From contig NC_080045.1 of NCBI RefSeq assembly GCF_012489685.1, forward strand, positions 9,449,648 through 9,513,647: a stretch of 64,000 bases of DNA, read 5' to 3'. Position 1 is the stretch's first letter; each line of letters begins with the position of its first letter. This stretch comes from Lotus japonicus (taxonomy: Eukaryota > Streptophyta > Magnoliopsida > Fabales > Fabaceae). The translations under genes and the position numbers were made by a program. This document shows positions 1-11,336 of the stretch, one piece after another. The notes beneath the pieces were generated by a model that ran no database searches, was not told where the DNA came from, and saw only the letters and a program-made list of their open reading frames with translations.

Positions 1-4
1 TCAG

Positions 5-547
5 TTGCGGAATGTTGGTGCCCCAGTCAGTGACCATCGTCTTGTTCTCCAGTTGGTCACTGGTCTCATTGAGCCTTTCCGTGGAGTTGCCACCCTGATC
101 CGTCAGAGCGAGCCTTTGCCTTCTTTCCTTAAGGTCCGCTCCATGCTGATTTTAGAGGAATCTGGTCTCGCCAAGATGTCAGGCCCTGCCTCTCCGACTG
201 CTTTGCACACCTCTGCTTCCCGTCCACATGCCTCCGTTGCCTTCTCTCAGCAGCGACCCACCTACCGCAGCGATCAGGGACACTCCAACCATCGTTATGG
301 GTCAGGGCACAATCGGAATTATCAGGGTGGTTCTGGTAAACCTAAGAAGAAAGGTGGCTCCCGTTATCCTGGATCATCTGGCTCCTCTGGTTCCTCTGCT
401 GCATCTCCTCCACCATGGCGCCCATCTCCGCAGGCATCCTGGAGTCCCTGGGTTGGGCTCCTCCCCCTTGGGGCATGCCTCCCTGTCCTTACCCCACATC
501 TCAGTGGTCGCGTCCCATGGGTCCTCCGCAGCAACCCAGCGTTCTAG
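5..547 (+). pseudogene. copia gag, C-terminal part
   Basis: The frame opens before the window. It carries the UBN2-type gag signature with '[13 protein letters not shown]' and '[11 protein letters not shown]' followed by 'RSMLILEE', then a low-complexity Gly/Ser/Lys-rich tail (about residues 95-135). No CCHC zinc knuckle is seen, as in many plant copia elements of this type. The proper frame is lost at about 412-440, after which the Pro/Trp-rich tail continues in the frame used by the protease. The frame shown then ends at a stop that is out of register with the element. A gag capsid role is family knowledge. Confidence 0.8.
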
Positions 548-3500
548 GTCAGCGTCCTCAGGCCTACACCGCTACTGCTTCTCCAGCACCCACTGATATC
601 GTTGCTGCCATGCACACCATGGACACCGGCGCCTCATCTCATACTACGGCATCTCAAGGTACTCTTACGTCTTATTCTAATTTAAGTCATTTAAATCAGA
701 AACTGATAGTTGGTAGTGGTCAGGGCATTCCAATTCGGGGTTCGGGACATACTTCTATTCCTACTCCACACAAACCTTTAGCACTCAATCATGTCTTGCA
801 CACTCCGCGAATTATTAAAAACTTAATTTCTGTGCGACAACTCACTACTGACAATAATGTTTCTGTTTCTTTTGATCCATTTGGATTCTCGGTGTCGGAC
901 TTCCAGACGGGAATGCCTCTCCTGAGATGTAACAGCCTTGACGACCTCTACCCAGTCACCCGTTCTTCTCATTTTGCTGGTCTTGCTTCTGGTGTCTGGC
1001 ACAATCGCCTTGGTCATCCTGCTTCCTCAGCTTTAAATCACCTTAGGAATAATAAACTTATTTTTTGTGAACCTTCGAGTTCTAGTTCTGTTTGTGATTC
1101 TTGTGTTTTAGGCAAACATGTTCGGTTGCCTTTTAGTTCCTCTGAAACTATTACTTTGAGGCCATTTGATATTTTGCATAGTGACTTATGGACGTCTCCT
1201 ATTTTAAGCACTGCTGGTCATCGTTATTACGTTTTGTTTTTGGATGATCACACTGATTTTTTATGGACGTTTCCAATTGGTAAGAAATCTCAAGTTTATG
1301 AAATATTTACTACCCTTGCTACGCTTATTAAAACTCAATTTTCAGCAAATATCAAATGTCTCCAATGTGATAATGGACGTGAATATGACAATGCCTCTTT
1401 CCACCGGTATTGTAATGCTAATGGTCTTATTTTTCGCTTCTCTTGCCCTCACACTTCTTCTCAAAACGGCAAAGCAGAACGCAAAATTCGCACCATTAAC
1501 AATATGATCCGCACTCTCCTCGCGCATTCGTCTGTTCCTCCTTCTTTTTGGCATCATGCCCTTCAAATGGCAACGTACCTTCTAAACATTTTGCCCCGCA
1601 AGACACTTCAGAATGATTCTCCTACTCATTTATTGTATCATCGTGACCCTTCATACTCACACTTACGTGTCTTTGGTTGTCTATGTTTTCCTCTCTTTCC
1701 TTCCGCTACAATTAACAAATTACAACCACGATCGACTCCGTGTGTTTTTCTGGGGTATCCGATAAATCACAGAGGTTATAAATGTTAAGATATGTCACAC
1801 AGAAAAATTATAATATCGCGGCATGTCTTGTTTGATGAAACCCAATTCCCCTTTGCCGACATGTCCTTGAATCCTCCACCTTCTTATGAGTGTTTCACCG
1901 AGGACCTCTCTCCTTATTTAATACACCATTGGCACACTGTGTCCTCCCGACCACCTGACCCTTCGGTCCCGCCGTCGAGTCTCACTAACTCTTCGCCTTC
2001 CTTATCGGCTCCCGTCTCCCCTCCTGCCTCTCCCTCACCTTTGCCTTTGCCTCCGGACCCACCTGCACCACCCGTACGGACCATGACTACCCGTAGCCTG
2101 CACGGCATCTCCAAACCTAAAAATCCTTTTAGCCTTTCGGTCTCTATTGATGACCCGTCCATCTCACCCTTACCTCGTAATCCAAAACAAGCCTTATCCG
2201 ATCCCAATTGGAAGTCCGCTATGCAGTCTGAATTTAATGCACTTATTAAAAATAATACGTGGGAGTTGGTTCCCCGTCCGTGTGATGTTAATGTTATTCG
2301 CTGTATGTGGATTTTTCGCCATAAAAAGCAGTCTAATGGTTTGTTTGAGCGTTATAAGGCTCGTCTTGTAGGTGATGGCAGGTCTCAGATTGCAGGTGTG
2401 GATTGTGACGAGACTTTCAGCCCCGTGGTGAAACCGGCTACCATACGGACAGTTCTCAGCATTGCTCTCTCCAAATCCTGGCCCATACATCAGTTGGATG
2501 TCCATAATGCCTTTTTGCATGGTGATCTCCATGAGACTATCTACATGCATCAGCCATTGGGTTTCCGCGACTCTCAGCACTCGACCTATGTCTGTCGTCT
2601 GAAGAAGTCTCTTTATGGTCTGAAACAGGCGCCTCTTGCTTGGTATCAGCTGTTTGCTGACTATGTTTCCTCCATTGGCTTCCAACACAGCAGTTCCGAT
2701 CATTCCCTTTTTATCTTCCGGCGGGGTGCTGACATTGCCTATATTCTGCTATATGTTGATGACATCATCCTCGTTGCTTCTTCTCATGATCTTCGCAAAT
2801 CTTTTATGGCACTTCTTGCATCTGAATTTGCTATGAAGGATCTGGGTCCTCTGAGTTATTTCCTTGGCATCGCTGTCACCCGGCATGTCGGTGGCCTTTT
2901 CCTCAGTCAGAGCACTTATGCTAGTGAGATCATTGCCCGCGCCGGCATGGCGTCGTGCAACCCTTCTGCTACTCCGGTTGACACCAAGCAGAAGCTCAGT
3001 TCTTCTTCTGGGACTCCTTGTGAGGATGCCACTTTGTATCGGAGTCTTGCTGGTGCCTTACAATATCTCACCTTTACTCGTCCTGACATTTCTATGTTGT
3101 TCAGCAGGTGTGTTTGCACATGCATGCTCCCCACACCGAGCATATGCTTGCTCTCAAGCGTGTCTTCCGCTATGTTCGTGGCACTCTAACTTACGGTCTT
3201 CACTTGTATCCCTCCCCTGTTAAGAAACTTGTTTATTATACGGATGCTGACTGGGGGGGATGTCCTGACACCGGACGCTCTACTTCTGGCTACTGTGTTT
3301 TCCTCGGTGACAATCTTATTTCTTGGTCATCTAAGCGACAACCCACCCTATCTCGCTCTAGTGCTGAAGCTGAATACCGGGGTGTTGCTCATGTTGTCTC
3401 CGAGTCCTGTTGGATCCGCAATTTACTTCTGGAGCTTCACTTTCCTCTCTCTCAGGCAACATTGGTCCACTGTGACAATGTTAGTGCCATCTACCTCTCT

Positions 3501-3716
3501 AGAAATCCAGTGCACCATCAGCGTACCAAACATATAGAGATGGATATCCACTTTGTTCGGGAAAAGGTCGCGCGTGGCCAGGCTCGCATCCTTCATGTTC
3601 CTTCCCGTCATCAGATTGCGGACATTTTTACCAAGGGCCTTCCTCGGGTCCTCTTTGATGATTTTCGTTCCAGTCTCAGCGTCGGTGAACCTCCCGCTTC
3701 GACTGCGTGGGTGTGA
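415..3716 (+). pseudogene. copia pol: protease, integrase, RT, RNase H (broken)
   Basis: Seen in order: protease active site 'MDTGASSH' (~625); GAG-pre-integrase zinc finger with HxxxH at 'WHNRLGHP' and 'CDSC' (~1000-1110); integrase core with DDE at 'HSDLW', 'CDNGREYDN' and 'NGKAERKIRT' (1170-1510); RT with 'DVHNAFLHGDL' (~2500) and the catalytic 'YVDDIILVA' (~2755); RNase H with 'DADWGGC', 'SAEAEYRG' and 'KHIEMDIHFVREKV' (3240-3560). Breaks: TAA at 1786-1788 in an otherwise open frame, where relatives have a Leu codon, and a one-base loss near 3091-3101 after 'FTRPDIS', with RNase H continuing in the next frame. The final stop is 3714-3716, inside the LTR edge. Non-functional as it stands. 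Confidence 0.93.
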
Positions 3717-3850
3717 AAGAATAGAATAATAGGAATAATGTATTTATTCTATTTCCTGTAATTAGGTTTAGTCATTATTATTTAGTCAACTGTATTTTGT
3801 ATAAATACCCTATCTATTATCAATAATAAGCACGGAATTGATTCCTTACA
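3712..3850 (+). repeat. copia 3' LTR
   Basis: Begins TGTGAAAGAATAG and ends ...TTCCTTACA, so it has the TG...CA ends of an LTR directly after the pol stop. It contains a TATA-like TATAAATACC at 3800-3809. It is short (139 bp), which is within the range seen for small copia LTRs. The matching 5' LTR is outside the window, so the right edge rests on the TG/CA rule only. Confidence 0.65.
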
Positions 3851-4928
3851 AATATAGTATATATAAGGAGGAGCTAGGGGCCCTCACCCCCAAAAAGATT
3901 ACGAAAACAGTTTTGAAAGCAAATGTGACTCAAAACAGAGCACACAAAACAGGGGATGTGTGCCAAAGAGGGGAACACACTGAAGAGAAAACATCCCTCT
4001 GGCCCTCTTGCACAGTCATTGGGTGAAATGAGTCATAATCCTCTCACGGACAGTATTCATCTTGAAATCTGCCTAGAAATAATAAAAAAATCTAAATATC
4101 ACAAAAAAAAAGTAAATTAAATAAAAATTATTATCCAAAAGAGATGCGTGAAGGTTAAAGAGATATTTTTAGGGTTTTAAAATTGGGTGTCTACTCCTAC
4201 ATATCTCTATAGAAGGGGAGAGGCTTAAGTAACTCTAGATTTTAGAGAATCTGATTTTATTCACAATACTTCGGTAATTTAATCAAAGAAAAAAAAAGAT
4301 GCACTTACCACAAACTAATCAAGGAAATCACAGTTGTTGAAAATTCATCCTAAAAAACAAACAGAAGAAACATAATCAGCAAAAGAGATCAAAATAATCT
4401 AACTGAATAAATGATAAAATAGTAAGTGGAAATGCAGAAATAGATGTTAGAGAAGATAAGTACCTAAACGAAGTAAGCCCCGAGAGAATAGTTTATTGAC
4501 ATCTTCAGCTATCTGAGGCATTGGATGTAGAGTTGAATGAATTATTTGGAATAAAACTGGCTAGAGGCGCAAAACCCTACTGGTGCATTGTTCAGGTAAG
4601 GGCACACGAAAATTTAAAGGCAAAGGGTGGGGACTAGCAACCGGTTAGAGTTGCACCGGTATGAATCAAGTGGGCTTGCATATGGATAAAATGGTGAGTT
4701 TAATAACATGTACCTTTAGAAGCGGGCTTCAATAAATAAAAAAATAACTGGGTGAAACAAGCTTGAAATCAATTGTAATATTTGTTCTGAAAAATCCATG
4801 ATAAACTGATGTAGTTTTGTTTTATATAGCATAGATGATAGATGAGTAAGTAAAATAATAGGATAGAACCTGGGTCAGGTCAGGAAGCTAAAATATAATA
4901 ATCCAATTATCAAAAAATTCGAAAAACA
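3851..4928. other. intergenic, no gene seen
   Basis: AT-rich sequence between the copia LTR and the gypsy LTR. Only short chance frames are present (the longest, at 3838-4026, overlaps the LTR and has no family features). No terminal inverted repeats, tRNA or conserved motif was recognised. Confidence 0.6.
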
Positions 4929-5489
4929 TGTCTGTTCCGGGGAACCCTGACCAGGGACGGACAGAGTACCCGGGACGACCATGGCCCCCCCAGGACGTCT
5001 CTGACGTGGGACGGCTTAGTATGAAGGTCCCCGGTTAGGGAGCCTGAGAAGATCCTGCTTCTGGGCCCTACCACCTAAGGTAAGGACAAGACCTAGGGCC
5101 CACCCTAGGGGTTGACCTAGGCCAACCACCCTAGGGAGTAGGTAGGCAGGTACAGATCCATAGGGGCCCCAGACCGTTGGATCACTGTTCCTTGGCAGGT
5201 ACCACAGGTAATCCAACGGCAGATTATGCCCTGTGTACGAACGATGCATGACGTTGCATGGCTCCAACCCTAATCCCACCTCCTCTATATAAGGGGAGCC
5301 CCTCTTCTATTGAAAGGTAACATATTCTCAATATATTCACCATTCTCACTGCTTTCCTTACTGACTTAAGCATCGGAGTACCTTGCAGGAACCCCCTCCG
5401 GGACGGAACCAGCTCAAGAGTCCTTCAGCACGTTTAGATCCCCCCTCTCCTACCCCTTGTCAACGGGTAACTTGATCACTCCCTGATCA
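4929..5489 (+). repeat. gypsy 5' LTR
   Basis: Begins TGTCTGTTCCGGGG and ends CCCTGATCA, immediately followed by the primer-binding site. A TATA box, TATATAAGGGG, lies at 5284-5294, with the expected transcription start downstream. The sequence is GC-rich with several short CCCTAGGG-type repeats. No second copy exists in the window, so LTR age cannot be judged. Confidence 0.8.
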
Positions 5490-5490
5490 A

Positions 5491-5508
5491 TTGGCGCCGT
5501 CTGTGGGG
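5491..5508 (+). other. primer-binding site of the gypsy element
   Basis: TTGGCGCCGTCTGTGGGG lies one base after the LTR end. Sequences starting TGGCGCC... at this place are complementary to a tRNA 3' end and prime minus-strand synthesis in Tat-like elements. Which tRNA is used was not settled. Confidence 0.75.
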
Positions 5509-5571
5509 ATCTGGTAAAACTCTTCCCAACACCGCGTGTCGTCGCCTCAAGTCACCTGCTAGCAAACTAAA

Positions 5572-7100
5572 GTGGAAACACGTCATACTTCACGCCGTCC
5601 TATACCAACTCCTGAAGGCCATGTGGAGACCATCAACGATTCAGCAGATCGCAGAACCCATCCTCCTCAACCCCAACACCCGCCTCCACCAACTCCTCAA
5701 CCTCAACCCCGTCACTCACCGGAGCCCACGGCCATTACCCCACGTGCGGCCCACGAGGCACTCTGCCGCTTGGAGGCCCGCATCCGGCTATGGAAGAGGA
5801 CAACGGGGCAGGAAGGGAGCAAGTCCACAGCATCAGGATCCGAGACGCTCAGGAGGAAATTCTCATGCTCCGAGCGCGTCTACGGAAGCTCGAGGAGCAG
5901 GAGACTCGCTCGCGCCCTCAACCCGCGTTTTCCCAGGAAGGGGAGATGAGCGGAGGCCCAAACCGAACTCCCTACTACCAGGAGGAGCACCGCCGAGCAC
6001 CCGCGGCGGAGAGGGTGGCTAGCCATACACCCCGGAGACACCACTCTCCCCGACGGATCCCTTCCAGGCGCAGGAGCCTTTCCCCGACTCGGGACAGGCC
6101 TCACGACCGACCAAGGTCCAACAACGCACTTGTCACCTATCCAGCACCGATTGGAGGCCCATTATCCCCTGAAGTTATGACTTTCCCTTTCCCCCAGGGG
6201 TGGGCACGACCCAAAGTGAAACTCTATGAAAGAGACACCGACCCGCAGGAACACGTGAACTTCTTCGTAGGTGCGATGCAGTATGCCGGGGCCAGCGACC
6301 CTTTGTACTGCCGATGCTTCCCCATGAGCCTCGGAAAGGGGCCCATGAACTGGTTTCAGAACTTGCCGAGCAACTCCCTGCACGAATGGAACGGGGTTGT
6401 GTCCTGCTTTTTATCCCAGTACTCCTCGGTCCGCAGTATACCTAAGACCGCGCAAACCTTGGCTTTGGTTAAGCAAAAAGAGAAGGAGTCTCTGAAGACA
6501 TTTCTCAATCGGTTCAACAAGGAGGCTGGCGACATCACCGGCCTCCTCCCCGACACTAGGCTGGTCCTGGCTACCGCAGCTCTCGCTCCAGGACCTTTCC
6601 TGACCTCACTGGATGGCAAACCGGCCAACACTCTAGAGGAATTTTTGGCCCGGGCAGAGAAATTTATAAACATGGAAGACGCCGCGACCCTACAAACCGC
6701 GAGTTAGACGCTCGCGATCAAAGGACCGCAGAAGATGAAAGAGCATAAAGATCAGCCTTCGACCCGGGAATCCCGACGGAAGGGTCAGGACGAGCGGAAG
6801 CCGAAGCGGAAGAAGTATGATAGCTATACTCCATTGAACTCCTCCCTGTCGCGTATCCTGAGGGAGAAGGCCTCCACCGACCTCAGGGACCGACCCCCTC
6901 CACTTCTGACGAGAGGGGACAAGCTTGATTCTAAGAGATTTTGTGAGTTCCACGACAGCCCGGGCCACAACACAGACGAGTGCCTGAACCTCAAGGACAA
7001 GGTGGAGGAACTGATCAGAGCAGGCAGGTTGTCTAAGTATGTGGCTCTGTCCTCGGGTGATCTCTCACGCCCGCGCTCGCCTCCCCCGAAACGGACACCC
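5572..7100 (+). pseudogene. gypsy gag with zinc knuckle (broken)
   Basis: The best frame runs 5790-6707 and holds a retrotransposon gag domain: 'LYERDTDPQEHVNFF' and 'MNWFQNLPSNSL' through 'LKTFLNRFNKEA'. The N-terminal Pro-rich part (5572-5780) is in another frame, so there is a shift at about 5780. A TAG at 6705-6707 interrupts the frame, which continues at 6735 to the zinc knuckle 'CEFHDSPGHNTDEC' (6943-6984) and an Arg/Pro/Ser-rich basic tail (7060-7240). The C-terminal tail changes frame again around 7290-7400 before protease. Capsid/nucleocapsid role is family knowledge. Confidence 0.85.
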
Positions 7101-7407
7101 ACCCCTCCGAGGCACCGTGCTCGAACCCCTCCAAAGCGTCGTTCTACCGATCGTCAGGACAAGACGCCACCACGTCGCCGGAGCGCTGAGCGTGGAAGAA
7201 GCCGCGAACGTAGAAGAAACCCCGACCGACACGGGCGGGATGAAGTTCGAAGACATCATGAGAGCAATCTAGTCAGCGTTGGTTCTATCGCCGGAGGTTG
7301 GGCCGCAGGCGGGGGCCCACTAGTAACAGCCGGAAAAGAAGCACCTGTGTCATCATGTCCGCAGCCGGAAGACCCCGCCCGGGATCCCTCCACCCCCAAG
7401 GCAGAAG

Positions 7408-8861
7408 GTGGCCATCACCTTCACGGAGGACGACTACAGCGAGGACACCGGCGAGGAAGACGACCCCATCGTCATTGAGGCCCTGACCGGCAATGGTAAG
7501 ATTCGAAGGACGCTCATCGACACAGGTAGTTCCGGTGACATTATGTTTTATGACGCTTATAAAAGCTTAGGACTATCGGTGAAAGACCTGCTCCCCTACG
7601 ACCACGACTTGATCGGGTTTACGGGGGACAGGGTCCTACCCTTAGGATATTTTGATACTTGCCTTTCCCTGGGAGATCATACAGTTTGCAGGACAATTAA
7701 AGCTCGTTTTCTGGTGGTGGAATGTCCAACGACGTACAACGCCATTCTTGGCAGGCCAAGCCTCAACATCTTCAGGGCAATCATATCCACCCACCATCTG
7801 ATGCTCAAGTACCCCTGGGCAGGAAGGGCAGTGTCAGTACGCGGCAATCTCGAAATGGCAAGGAGCTGCTACAACTACAGCTGCAGGCTGGCCAGAGAAG
7901 AAAGAAAGAGAAAGAAATCCAAAGCCCAAGACCACCAAGGCAACTTCAATGTTCAGCATACCAGTTTTATGACCGACCTCGACCCCCGGGTAGACCAGTC
8001 TAGGGACGATCAGCGCCTCAAACCCGACGGGGAGTCCCGCCCTATCCAGGTCGGTCCCCTTCCGGAAAATACCACCAACATAGCTCGTGGCCTCCCCCGA
8101 GATCTCTCCAAGCGTATGGAAAAATTACTGCTATCCAATGGGAAGCTATTTGCTTGGTCGTCGGCATATATGCCCGGTATCGACCCGGCATTCTGCAGCC
8201 ACAAGCTGTCAGTCGACCGGAAGTTTAAGCCAGTCGCTCAGAAGAAAAGACAAACGAGCGCCGAGAAACAACAAGTTATCAAGCAACAGACCACAGAGTT
8301 ACTTCAGGCCGGGATCATTCGGGAGGTCAAGTACACTACTTGGCTTTCCAACGTGGTCTTGGTCAAGAAAGAAAACGGGAAGTGGCGCATGTGCGTCGAC
8401 TACACCGATCTCAACAAGGCATGCCCTAAGGACCATTTCCCCCTACCGAGCATCGATGCGCTTGTAGACAACTCCTCCGGGTACGAATACCTCTCTATCA
8501 TGGATGCTTATTCAGGCTACAACCAAATCCCTAGGCATAGGGATGACGAGGAGAAAACTGCTTTCATCACCGATCGGGGCACTTAATGCTACACTATGCT
8601 ACCATTCGGCCTGAAGAACGCAGTGGCAACCTACCAAAGGATGATGACCCAGATCTTCGGAGACTTGATGGGAAAATCTGTAGAGGTATATATAGATGAC
8701 ATCATAGTCAAGACCCCGAGGGGAGGAGATCACGCAGCCGACCTAGCAGTCGTCTTCGAGCAGTTAAAGAAGCATAACATGCGCCTCAACCCCGACAAGT
8801 GTACTTTTGGCGTTCGAAGCGGGAAATTTCTTGGATATATGCTGACTAACCGTGGAATCGG
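7408..8861 (+). pseudogene. gypsy protease and reverse transcriptase, truncated
   Basis: Protease: 'LIDTGSSGDIMF' at about 7510-7550 with the later 'AILGRPSLN'. RT: 'LQAGIIREVKYTTWLSNVVL' (8310-8360), 'WRMCVDYTDLNKACPKDHFP', 'YLSIMDAYSGYNQI', then 'MLPFGLKNAVATYQRMM' and the catalytic 'VYIDDIIV' (about 8680-8710), ending with the 'KCTFGVRSGKFLGYML' thumb motif. A TAA at 8584-8586 interrupts the frame between 'DRGT' and 'CYTMLPFG', where relatives have Tyr. The protein then loses all similarity at 8861. Everything downstream of RT is missing. Confidence 0.92.
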
Positions 8862-9689
8862 TAGGGCTGAGCAAAGGTCGGTTTCGAGTGAAAGATGTCA
8901 GGTTTGGGCGGATTTAAATCAAGGATATCTCAACCCATTTCCGACCGAATCAAGGATCGGATAACTCGGGTGCGGGTTGGGTTGGTGGACGGGTTGGACG
9001 GGTCGATTTTCACGGGTAACAAGTGAACAAGGGAAGAGGAAGGAAAGGAGAGAGGAGGAGCAGCGGCGAGCCGGCGACTATGCTTCGCCTCTTCAAGCCG
9101 CACCAGTGAGGAAAGCAGCGGAGGAGAGAGGAAGAGCAGGGGCGACTATGCTTCGTCTCTTCAAGCCGCAACGGCGAGGAAAGCAACGACGGTGAGAGAA
9201 GGAGCAGCCGAGCAGCAACAGAGATGAAGAAAGGAGGAATCAGGAATGGGTCTCAGTATCACTTATTTAATTGAAGAAAGGAAAATAATGGGATAAAGAG
9301 AGACGTTCACGTGACCAATTGGCTTTCCTTTTCCCAAAGTCTGAGATTTTGAAATTAAAGATAAAATATGAAGCTTTGGAAACAGGGAGTAGCACTAGCT
9401 GCGTGATAGATGTATAGGGTGCAGGGACTAGTATTTATGGCATATAGATAGACTTTTAGCAGAGGTTCTAAGTCTTTTATATAATATATATAGTATAAAA
9501 CTATTAGATCGGGCGGGTTCGGGCACCGACGGGGAATATTTTCCAAACCCATACCCGCCTGATAGTAGCCACACTAAACCATTTTGTTCCTTTTTTAAAC
9601 CGGATCACCCGCCCAGATCGACCCGTTTAAGTTTCAAGCTCCTGGGTAGCTCGGGTTTGGGTCGGATATCGGGTCTGTGCTCAGCCCTA
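8862..9689. mobile_element. hAT-like non-autonomous DNA transposon
   Basis: The two ends are perfect 12-bp inverted repeats: TAGGGCTGAGCA on the left and TGCTCAGCCCTA on the right. Flanking octamers GGAATCGG (8854-8861) and TGCATCGG (9690-9697) agree at 6 of 8 positions, as expected for an old 8-bp hAT target duplication. The sub-terminal parts are rich in GGGTT/GGTCGG motifs. The inside has a 68-bp tandem duplication but no transposase, so it would need one in trans. It sits on the point where the gypsy element ends. Confidence 0.72.
9051..9186. repeat. 68-bp tandem duplication inside the hAT-like element
   Basis: Two adjacent units share GGCGACTATGCTTCGYCTC and the following TTCAAGCCGCAMC, offset by exactly 68 bp (9073 versus 9141). 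They are purine-rich and GC-rich. Short frames across them (9-195 region of the element) look like by-products of the repeat rather than genes. Confidence 0.7.
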
Positions 9690-10012
9690 TGCATCGGTAT
9701 GGGACCTATCAAGCTTTTGTCTTACAAGAAATAGCTGAATTAGTTTGTTGTTTTCAATTTTTTTTTCAGTTCTTCATGTAGGTAGAAATGCAAACATGGT
9801 GGCACATGAGTTATCTAGATTCTCATTGGAATTTACTGATAGGGCATGGATAGGTGCTACACCATTTTGTGTTCAACACTATGTATTGAAAGACATTATG
9901 CATCTTCCCAATTAATGAAGTATTATGTTTGCTGTGAAAAAGAAAGTGCATCAGGCTATGATTGAAGGTTTGTAGGAGATCCTAGCTACATCATATTGTC
10001 TTGAAGGTACAA
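9690..10012 (+). pseudogene. RNase H-like remnant (about 9772-9918)
   Basis: A short frame just after a pyrimidine tract ending in CAG reads 'LHVGRNANMVAHELSRFSL', then about 28 more residues to a stop at about 9914-9916. This matches the end of the RVT_3/RNase H domain found in plant L1 LINEs and RNase H-like genes, where 'R(E/N)AN.VAH.LA' is diagnostic. There are no other parts of a LINE beside it. Seen: the motif. Inference: a fragment left by a LINE or a captured exon. The rest of the stretch shows nothing recognisable. Confidence 0.5.
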
Positions 10013-10099
10013 CTAGCTATGTCAGATAATGATGAAAATAAGCACTAGTATCAAACTTACAACTTACACTTTGATTGCGTTTATAGATTTTTATGTCAG

Positions 10100-10550
10100 T
10101 TAATGATTAAGATAAGCATTGGTATCTAGCTATGGTTGACATACCCCTCCTTAAAGTCTTTATTCTAGACTCTCTCACATGTCTATCAAGAGAACTTGAT
10201 AGGAAGAGAAATGTCATAAAATTGGTAAGTAACTATTTCATACGTACTATCTACTCACATATATCAATCTAACCATACTTCATTTGCAGGTTATAACTTT
10301 GAATGAAGTGTTATTGAAAGATGAATTTCAAATTGAGTGTAAATTGAAGTTGGTACTTTTTGAGTTTGAATATTTTCGGTAGACCATGTTAGAAAACAAG
10401 CAGATGACTCATAAGAAATTATCACCTCCATTTTTTAACTTTTGCATTCTAGATTTTCCAATTTAATGTTTGTATGAAACACTTCACTATGCATTCCCTC
10501 TCATGACATGAACGACTGCGACGTATGGCTCGCTACTTGGATGTTAAATA
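10100..10550 (+). pseudogene. C48 (Ulp1-like) peptidase domain, left arm
   Basis: Reads 'KHWYLAMVDIPLLKVFILDSL' in part (His and Asp of the catalytic triad in 'HW' and 'LDSL', 10111-10175), then 'RELDRKRNVIKL' up to a GTAAG donor at about 10225. A CAG acceptor near 10289 leads to a weak exon. The cysteine motif appears as 'MNDCDVWLATWML' (10508-10546), with Asp where the family has Gly. C48 domains of this type occur in MULE- and CACTA-type plant transposons and cleave SUMO-like substrates. Several stops show that it is dead. Confidence 0.72.
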
Positions 10551-10885
10551 ATATATGGATGGAAAATTTGATGATTAAGATATATATTTGCTCTTATTGA
10601 GATATGTAATTTCAATTTTCCTATTATTATCATTGTCAAATTGTAGGTGACTGAAGAGACAAGATTTAGGACTACAGTCGACTTGGTCACCCTGGATCAC
10701 AACTGCATAGTTGAAAAAGTTGTTGTTCAACTATGTGGTTGTGATCTAGAGCGACCAAGTCGACCGTAATCCTAAATCTTGTGTCTTCGGTCACTTACAA
10801 TTTTACAACAATGATAATAATAAGAAAATACCTCAATAAGAACACATATATATATACACGTTAATTATGAAAATTTCCATCCGTG

Positions 10886-11336
10886 TATATATTATTCAAC
10901 ATCTAAGTAGCGACCCATACGCCACAGTCATTCTTGTCATGAGGGAATGCATAGGGAAGTGTTTCTTACAAACATTAAATTGGAAAATCTAGAATGTAAA
11001 ATTTAACAAGTGGAGGTGATAATTTCTTACGAGTCATCTACTTGTTTTCCAACATGGTTTGACCGTATATATTCAAACTCAGAAAGTGTCAACTTCAATT
11101 TACACTCACTCTAAAATTTATCTTTAACATTTCATCCAAACTTATAACCTGCACATAAAGTATGATTAGATTGATATATGCAAGTAGATAGTACGCATGA
11201 AATACGTACTTACAATTTTCTGACATTTCTCTTCCTATCAAGTTCTCTTAATGGACAAGTGAAAGAGTCCATAATAAAGACTTGAGGGAGGGGTATGTCA
11301 ACCGTAGCTAGATACCAATGCATATCTTCATCATTA
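10886..11336 (-). pseudogene. C48 (Ulp1-like) peptidase domain, right arm
   Basis: Mirror copy of the left-arm domain on the other strand. It keeps 'HWYLATVDIP' and 'DSFTCPLRELDRKRNV', and the cysteine motif here has the canonical Gly ('NDCGVWVAT'). A stop replaces the following Trp. Differences between the two arms therefore arose after duplication and each arm keeps some ancestral residues. Not functional as a protein. Confidence 0.7.

Larger units (their letters stand above)
1..3850 (+). mobile_element. Ty1/copia LTR retrotransposon, 3' part, decayed
   Basis: Seen: in order gag C-terminus, aspartic protease, integrase, reverse transcriptase and RNase H, then a short LTR. This gene order (integrase before RT) defines Ty1/copia. 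The left end of the element lies outside the window. The coding part carries a frame change near 412-440, an in-frame stop at 1786-1788 and a one-base frame change near 3091-3101, so the copy cannot make a full polyprotein. The residues normally found just before the protease DTG appear to be missing too (inference from family knowledge). Confident as to class; the lineage within copia is not certain. Confidence 0.93.
4929..8861 (+). mobile_element. Ty3/gypsy (Tat-like) retrotransposon, 5' part, decayed
   Basis: Seen: 5' LTR, primer-binding site, gag with zinc knuckle, protease and the first two thirds of RT. The element stops inside RT at about 8861, where a hAT-like element begins. RNase H, integrase and the 3' LTR are absent to the right. 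The base composition is clearly more GC-rich than the surroundings. The Tat-like placement rests on the style of gag ('FFVGAMQYAGASDPLYCRCFP') and of the PBS. It is inference, not a tree. Confidence 0.88.

Noticed and set aside
2194..2703. Long minus-strand frame opposite the copia RT
   Set aside because: It is antisense to a well-supported RT with catalytic motifs, and has no features of its own.
3838..4026. 62-codon frame after the copia LTR
   Set aside because: Short, overlaps the LTR edge, no motif and no coding-like composition.
5880..7259. Several minus- and plus-strand frames over the gypsy gag
   Set aside because: GC-rich DNA keeps shadow frames open; the gag and zinc-knuckle motifs are in the plus-strand frame only.
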